Assembly (NCBI GenBank): GCA_021204635.1
Contig: JAJPZB010000031.1
Location: 1-55,870, forward strand
Reading direction: 5' to 3'
DNA length: 55,870 bases
Source: Opitutia bacterium
GTDB lineage: Bacteria > Verrucomicrobiota > Verrucomicrobiia > Opitutales > UBA953
Below are positions 51,117 to 55,870 of the stretch, piece after piece (positions within the stretch are counted from its first letter, which is position 1; every line of letters starts with the position of its first letter). The position numbers and the translations under genes are program-made. Under the pieces are notes generated by a model. It was not told the DNA's origin. It was given only the letters and a program-made list of their open reading frames with translations, and did no database searches.

Positions 51117-52505
51117 TTAGCGATACGCGGCGTTGATTTTGTCCGAAACGTCTTTGTACGCGGCGTCTGCCATATAAATTGTTTTGTATTCTGCGATTGC
51201 CTCGGCGTTTTTGCCGGATTTTTCGTAGGCGGTCGCCAATTCGTAAATGATGTCTTTCTTCACGTCGGTCATCAGCGTGATTTCGCCCTTCGCCGCAGAA
51301 AGCTGGTCTGCCGCGAGGTCGTATTTCCCGCCCGCGATAAACGCCCTGCCGAGGTTGAGCATCGCATTGTGGCGATTCTTCGGTGCGCGCTGCGCGAGTT
51401 GGAGCTCGCGAATTGCGCCGTTGATATCACCGGCTTCGAGCAACTTCGTGCCATACTCGTAGCGATAGTTGTAATCGTTCGGGTATTTTTCCACGAGCGT
51501 CTGAATCGTCTGCAACTGGTATGCGGCGAGCGTTTTTTTGAGCTCGGCAAGATTCTTTTTCGCCTCCTCGTTGTCGGGCTCGTTCGCAACAATGGCTTCG
51601 GTGTCTTTTACGCGCTTCTCGTAGCCCTCGATCGTGAGCGAGTATTCCTGCTTTTCGAGCGTTGCATCGACCTTGCCGTTGGTGGTTTTGCGCGCGTTTT
51701 GAACGGCCTCGATCGCCTTGTCGAAGTCGCCGATAATTCTGTAATTGCGCGCGAGGTCGCGATAAAGCTGCAAGTCTTCCGGATTTTTCTCGATTGCGGC
51801 GAGAATGTTCGGGATTTCGGCGCTGGCGGAATCGACGTCGGAGACGACGCGCGATTTTTGCTCGAGCTCGCGAGCTTTTTCCGTGTTCGCGAGCTTGGTG
51901 CGATAGTCCGTTTTCTCGTCCCATTGCCCGTTGCCCATGGTCTGCGCGACGGAGACTTGGCGCGCCAACTCCTGCAAATCGCCGTTGTTCGGATAGCGTT
52001 TCAGCGCGGCGTCAACGGCTTTCAGCGCGAGCGGCGTGTTTTTGTCGTTCAAATTCGCGGAAACGAGTTTGGAAAAGTTTTCCGTTGTCGGATCGACTTC
52101 CGCAATTCCCTCATAGGCAAGCGCAACAATGTCCCAAAGGCCTGCCGCCTCGCCAGCGACTGCGAGCGTCTTGTTCGCCGCGAGGTCGTAGGGGTTTACC
52201 GAAAGTTTTTTCTCCGCCTCGATGAGGTATTTCTCCGGATTTTTCTCCGCCGCAGATTTGCTCGGCACTCCGAAGGAGAGGAAAAGTTTGGAAAGCCCGC
52301 TCGCCTGCGTGGGGCGTTTGCCGGTCGCAACTTTCTGCGCCAAACGCAGAATGCGGCGGATTTCTATGCAGGAGGGGTGGCGCGCCAAAACTGCCTGGCA
52401 GGTTTCGACTGCAAAGGGGGCATTGCCTTTCTTAATCGCGTTTTCCGCTGCGGCGATCTGCTTTTGCTCGCGCGGGTCGATTTCGCTGAGAAGAACTTTT
52501 TCCAT
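51117..52505 (-). CDS. TPR-repeat protein
   Basis: 462 residues, no signal peptide, composed largely of paired helices with TPR spacing: NAPFAVETCQAVLARHPSCIEIRRIL, ENPEKYLIEAEKKLSVNPYDL, KNTPLALKAVDAALKRYPNN, EKNPEDLQLYRDLARNYRIIGDFDKAI, AGDINGAIRELQLAQRAPKN, and a C-terminal repeat KSGKNAEAIAEYKTIYM. The ATG at 52505 is chosen; the 117-residue upstream extension is repeat-encoded. A scaffold role is likely but unidentified. Fifty to seventy bases upstream of gmhA on the same strand. Confidence 0.82.
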   Translation of the reverse strand: MEKVLLSEIDPREQKQIAAAENAIKKGNAPFAVETCQAVLARHPSCIEIRRILRLAQKVATGKRPTQASGLSKLFLSFGVPSKSAAEKNPEKYLIEAEKKLSVNPYDLAANKTLAVAGEAAGLWDIVALAYEGIAEVDPTTENFSKLVSANLNDKNTPLALKAVDAALKRYPNNGDLQELARQVSVAQTMGNGQWDEKTDYRTKLANTEKARELEQKSRVVSDVDSASAEIPNILAAIEKNPEDLQLYRDLARNYRIIGDFDKAIEAVQNARKTTNGKVDATLEKQEYSLTIEGYEKRVKDTEAIVANEPDNEEAKKNLAELKKTLAAYQLQTIQTLVEKYPNDYNYRYEYGTKLLEAGDINGAIRELQLAQRAPKNRHNAMLNLGRAFIAGGKYDLAADQLSAAKGEITLMTDVKKDIIYELATAYEKSGKNAEAIAEYKTIYMADAAYKDVSDKINAAYR

Positions 52506-52637
52506 GGAGACTTTTGGGGTTTTTCGGGAGAATTTTGTGGTGAATGAGCGGGGCGGCGCAACTCTCGGCACTCCGCCCCTCTTAGCGCGCGAATATGCGC
52601 GCGGCGCGCGTGAACGACAAGAAAAATTTCCGCGTCG

Positions 52638-52775
52638 CCACCAACCTGAGCCACCACCAACCCAATTCCCACCACTAACCCGCGCCACCACCAAGCACGC
52701 CACCTCCAACCCACGACAACAAACGGGAACGCGGATTTTGTTCCACATTCCCGTTTGTTGCCACCACCAACCCAA
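52638..52775 (-). repeat. CCACCAACCC repeat cluster 7
   Basis: Six or so copies (around 52639, 52654, 52671, 52688, 52703, 52763) in the 311-base gap between the reductase and the TPR gene. Nothing else seen in the gap beyond an Arg/Gly-rich-looking stretch without a start. G-rich strand is minus, the direction of transcription. Confidence 0.85.
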
Positions 52776-52816
52776 TCGCAACCGGGTCGGAGGTGGGCAT
52801 TGCCGCAACGAAGCGC

Positions 52817-53983
52817 TTAGTAAACGTCTTTCTGGTAGCGACCTTCCGTCTTCCACGCCTTGACTTTTGCCGCCGCGTCAGTCTCGGAGAGCCCGCCGTG
52901 TTTTTGGCAAATTTCGAGCAACGCGGTCTCGACGTCCTTCGCCATGCGCTTTGCGTCGCCACAGACAAAGAAATATCCGCCATCGTCGTTGAGCCATTTC
53001 CAGACCTCGGCCCCCGCCGCGCGAATCTTGTCTTGCACGTAGATTTTGTACGCCTGATCGCGCGACCATGCGCAGTCCAAGCGCGTCAAGAGCCCGCTCG
53101 CGAGAGCGTCTTCCCACTCTTTTTGGTAGAGGAAATCGGTCTTCACGCGTTGGTCGCCGAAGAAGAGCCAATTCTTGCCCGTCGCCTTCTGCGCGGCGCG
53201 GTCTTGCACAAAGCTCCTGAACGGCGCAATTCCCGTGCCGGGACCCACCATGATCATCGGCGCAGCCAAATCCGCCGGCGGGGCAAAGCGCGAAGGCGCA
53301 ACAAACACCGGCAGCGCGGGGACGCCGACCGGCGCATATTCGCCAATGAAAGTCGAGCAAACGCCGTCGCGGGCGCGCCCGTTCGTCTCGTAGCGGACAA
53401 CCGCAACAGTCAGGTGCACCTTGTCTTTTCCGACAAACCTCGGCGACGAGGAAATCGAGTAAAGGCGCGGCGCCATCTTGCGAAGCTGATCGACAAACGC
53501 CTGGGCCGCTGGGCGCACCGACGCAAATTCTTCGCCGATATCGACGACGTGACGCGCCTCGATCCAGCTCTTTTGCGCCACGGGATCCGCGTTCGCGAGC
53601 ACCGCGTCCAACTCCGCCTTCTGCTTGTCGCAGCCGGCATTGTCGCGGGCAAATTGCACGAATTTTTTCGAGATGACGCCGAGCGACAACTCCGTCGTCA
53701 GCGCCGCGCGGAGCGAAATTGCCTCCGTCGCTTTCGGGAGCAAAACCGGTTCGTCGCCGGTGAATCCGTAGGCGCTCAAAACTGCGGCGACAAGTTTGTC
53801 GGAGTTGCGCGGGAACACGCCGAGCGAATCGCCCGACTTGTAAACGAGCCCGCTTTTGCCGAGGTCGATCTCCAAGTGAACCGTTTCCTTTTGCGATTCC
53901 GGCGCATTCGCGCGCGAGCGCACCAGGATTGTCGCGAGATACGGATTTGTTTTGCTGTATTGGCAAGTGTTTTCTTCAGGCAT
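52817..53983 (-). CDS. CysJ-like flavoprotein reductase lacking an FMN domain
   Basis: 388-residue cytoplasmic FAD/NADPH reductase corresponding to the C-terminal two-thirds of sulfite reductase alpha subunit. N-terminal connecting/FAD domain (YKSGDSLGVFPRN; PRLYSISSSP near residue 205), FAD-binding CSTFIGEY, NADPH motifs MVGPGTGIAPFRSFVQDR and FFGDQR, and C-terminal EGRYQKDVY with an aromatic end over the flavin. The flavodoxin domain of CysJ is absent. The start at 53983 matches the short homologues seen in Verrucomicrobia (YSKTNPxLAT). Electron acceptor unknown; no CysI is nearby. Confidence 0.88.
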   Translation of the reverse strand: MPEENTCQYSKTNPYLATILVRSRANAPESQKETVHLEIDLGKSGLVYKSGDSLGVFPRNSDKLVAAVLSAYGFTGDEPVLLPKATEAISLRAALTTELSLGVISKKFVQFARDNAGCDKQKAELDAVLANADPVAQKSWIEARHVVDIGEEFASVRPAAQAFVDQLRKMAPRLYSISSSPRFVGKDKVHLTVAVVRYETNGRARDGVCSTFIGEYAPVGVPALPVFVAPSRFAPPADLAAPMIMVGPGTGIAPFRSFVQDRAAQKATGKNWLFFGDQRVKTDFLYQKEWEDALASGLLTRLDCAWSRDQAYKIYVQDKIRAAGAEVWKWLNDDGGYFFVCGDAKRMAKDVETALLEICQKHGGLSETDAAAKVKAWKTEGRYQKDVY

Positions 53984-54160
53984 AATTCTTCGAGTGTTGT
54001 GTAATAAAGAAATTTGATGAGCCCGCATTATGCCTTTGCGGCGACAAAAACGGAACATAATTTTTGAGCAAGTTCGCTCTTTTTCTTTGCGCAAAATTTC
54101 TTTATCATTGCCCAACACTTCTTTTTTGGAGAAGCGCGAAAACAAATTCTGTTTTAACTC

Positions 54161-55690
54161 ATGAATCTCTCAAGAATCGTAAAAGTTGTCGTCACGCTTT
54201 TGCTGGCAGGCTCGGTGCTATATATTCCATATGAGTCGCTCGGCGTTGCGCTAACTCCGGTAGAAATTCGCGTCATCGCGATGTTTGTCATGGCGGCGTT
54301 TTTCTGGATTTTGTCGCCAATCCCGATTTGGACGACATCGGTGCTCGTCATCGTCGTCTCGCTCGTGACGCTCTCGAACCAGTGCCTGCCGTTTTTGCGT
54401 TACGACGAAGCCGGCGTGGTTTACCCAAATCTCGTCAACAGTAAAGCGTTAATGGCGACTTTTGCCGACCCCGTCATAATGCTCTTCCTCGGCGGATTTT
54501 TCCTCGCTGCCGCCGCGACAAAGTATCACTTGGACATGAATCTCGCGAAGGTCATGTTGAAGCCGTTCGGCAAAAATCCGCGCTTCGTCATGCTCGGCAT
54601 AATGATGATTACCGCGATTTTCTCGATGTTCATGAGCAACACGGCGACTGCGGCGATGATGGTCGCGATTCTCGCGCCGGTTCTCGCGTTGTTCGATGAA
54701 GACGACAAGGGGCGCATCGCCTTTGCGCTTGCAATCCCGATCGCCGCAAACGTCGGCGGCATGGGCACGCCTATCGGCACGCCGCCAAACGCCATCGCGC
54801 TCAAATCCCTCGGCGACATCGGCGCGTCCGTCACCTTCGGCAAGTGGATGGCGTTTGGCATCCCCTACGTCATCATTTTGCTCCTCATCGCGTGGGCGTT
54901 TTTGGTGTTTTTGTTCCCGATTAAAAAGAAATCTATGGAGCTCACAATCGGCGGGAAATTCCCGAGGAGCCCGAAGGCGATTATCGTCTATGTCACGTTT
55001 GTGGTGACGGTGATTTTGTGGGTGCTCGGCAAAGGGATTGTGGGTATCGACGAGAATGTTGTCGCGATGATCCCGATTGCGGTTTTCTCCGTGACGCAAG
55101 TCATCACGGCGGCTGATTTGAAGGCAATGGGCTGGGACGTTCTCTGGCTCGTCGCGGGCGGCTTTGCGCTCGGGCTCGAGCTGCAACAAACCGGCCTCGC
55201 GAAAGACTTGATTGACGCGATTCCGTTCGCGGAATGGTCGCCGCTCGGCTTGATGATTGGCGTCGGCGTCATCTGCCTCTTCATGGCAAACTTCATGTCG
55301 CACTCGGCGACGGCGGCGCTCATGGTGCCGATTATCGCAGTTGTGGGCGTGAACCTCGGCTCGAATCTTGACAGTCTCGGTGGTTCGGTGGCGCTGCTCG
55401 TCTCAGTGGCGTTCGCCTCTTCTCTCGGCATGTCGCTTCCGATCTCCACGCCACCAAATGCGATCGCGTACAATACGGGCTACGTCAGCACGAAGGGCAT
55501 GGCGCAAAGCGGCATATTCATCGGCATTGTCGGCATGGTCTTGACATACGTCATGATGATTTTCTTGGCGCACATAAATATGTTCGGGTCCGAGAAGACC
55601 GAGGCAGAACCCGCGCCCGTGGCAGCCCAGGTCGCCACCACCGAGCCGGCTCCCGCCCCCGCCGCAACGGTGGTGGCGCCCGCGCAATAA
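54161..55690 (+). CDS. DASS/SLC13 family sodium-anion symporter
   Basis: 509-residue inner-membrane transporter for di- or tricarboxylates, sulfate or phosphate. Two inverted SNT-type sodium-binding loops: FMSNTATAAMM with GTPIGTPPNAIA and FMSHSATAALM with LPISTPPNAIAYN, plus 11-12 hydrophobic segments. The last 30 residues (EAEPAPVAAQVATTEPAPAPAATV) are an Ala/Pro tail with repeat-related Thr-Thr. Divergent from the CysJ-like gene across 177 bases. Substrate cannot be named from sequence; ends at the terminator at 55736-55760. Confidence 0.9.
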   Translation: MNLSRIVKVVVTLLLAGSVLYIPYESLGVALTPVEIRVIAMFVMAAFFWILSPIPIWTTSVLVIVVSLVTLSNQCLPFLRYDEAGVVYPNLVNSKALMATFADPVIMLFLGGFFLAAAATKYHLDMNLAKVMLKPFGKNPRFVMLGIMMITAIFSMFMSNTATAAMMVAILAPVLALFDEDDKGRIAFALAIPIAANVGGMGTPIGTPPNAIALKSLGDIGASVTFGKWMAFGIPYVIILLLIAWAFLVFLFPIKKKSMELTIGGKFPRSPKAIIVYVTFVVTVILWVLGKGIVGIDENVVAMIPIAVFSVTQVITAADLKAMGWDVLWLVAGGFALGLELQQTGLAKDLIDAIPFAEWSPLGLMIGVGVICLFMANFMSHSATAALMVPIIAVVGVNLGSNLDSLGGSVALLVSVAFASSLGMSLPISTPPNAIAYNTGYVSTKGMAQSGIFIGIVGMVLTYVMMIFLAHINMFGSEKTEAEPAPVAAQVATTEPAPAPAATVVAPAQ

Positions 55691-55693
55691 TCC

Positions 55694-55870
55694 CGCCACC
55701 AACCCGATTGTTGCCACGCGGCTTTGCCCGCCACCAACCCCTCGCACCTCGTGAGGGGTTTTTTGTGCTAGGGGAAATGGCTTGGTGGTGGGGAAATGGC
55801 TTGGTGGTGGGGGAATGGGGTCGTGGGGGCGCGGGTCGGTGGGGATTGGGTTGGTGGTGGGGAATTGGGT
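55694..55870. repeat. CCACCAACCC / GGTTGGTGG repeat cluster 8 at contig end
   Basis: Two C-rich units (55694-55705 and 55731-55741) precede the terminator; beyond it the plus strand turns G-rich, with two ~20-bp direct repeats GGGGAAATGGCTTGGTGGTG (55771-55790 and 55791-55810) and another GGGTTGGTGGTGG at 55848. The window ends inside this repeat. Confidence 0.85.
55736..55765 (+). terminator. Terminator of the DASS gene, built on a repeat unit
   Basis: AACCCCTC (55736-55743) pairs with GAGGGGTT (55753-55760) and is followed by T-run. The left arm is the 3' half of a CCACCAACCCC repeat unit. Confidence 0.8.

Noticed and set aside
51078..52547. 489-codon plus-strand frame
   Set aside because: Complement of the TPR gene; no start context and no recognisable domain.

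Overview
The window looks like a chromosomal contig from a Verrucomicrobiota bacterium, most likely an Opitutia/Opitutales-type member of a gut or host-associated community. Lineage cues are a PEP-CTERM exosortase substrate, a very large GreA with a long N-terminal extension, a signal peptidase I with a cytoplasmic extension, a 969-residue prepilin-like protein of the kind seen in Verrucomicrobia, and a host-glycan-type GH110/NPCBM enzyme. This placement is inferred from protein features only. The first ~19 bases look like leftover Tn5/Nextera adapter, and the last 100 bases are a G-rich repeat, so both ends are probably assembly breaks.

Layout. 0-4 kb: PEP-CTERM protein, aquaporin Z, a decayed Fic gene followed by a 42-bp-period palindromic array, tRNA-Asp and a DUF1015 protein. 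4-10 kb (minus strand): GAPDH with a four-cysteine tail, an outer-membrane barrel, phosphatidylserine synthase with an upstream RelE-like protein, a small lipoprotein and a phosphohexomutase. 10-13 kb: the large prepilin-like protein. 13-22 kb (minus): TlyA methylase, envelope proteins including an M23 peptidase, then mnmG, mnmE and argS, with lone rpsR on the plus strand. 22-31 kb (plus): dnaN, lepB, hisB, hisH, mutS, greA and tRNA-Leu. The AT-rich gap between argS and dnaN, the divergence of genes from it, and two perfect parS sites 2.0-4.6 kb away point to the chromosomal replication origin lying here.

31-38 kb (minus): one operon holds a whole glucuronate catabolic route: KDG kinase, a mannonate dehydratase fused to an SDR oxidoreductase, uronate isomerase, KDPG aldolase and an ExuT-type transporter. 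The fusion would carry out two successive steps in one polypeptide. 38-47.6 kb: RlmI-like methylase, GH110-like enzyme, DUF362-like secreted protein, then the cell-shape cluster mreB-mreC-mreD-mrdA. 47.9-55.7 kb: thioredoxin-like protein, BASS transporter, GmhA-like isomerase, TPR protein, CysJ-type reductase and DASS anion transporter.

A short motif, CCACCAACCC (reverse GGGTTGGTGG), recurs as arrays in at least five gene gaps and also in frame inside coding sequences, where it encodes Thr-Thr-Asn-Pro linkers or tails. Its G-rich strand could form two-quartet G-quadruplexes. It is the most pervasive unexplained structure in the window.
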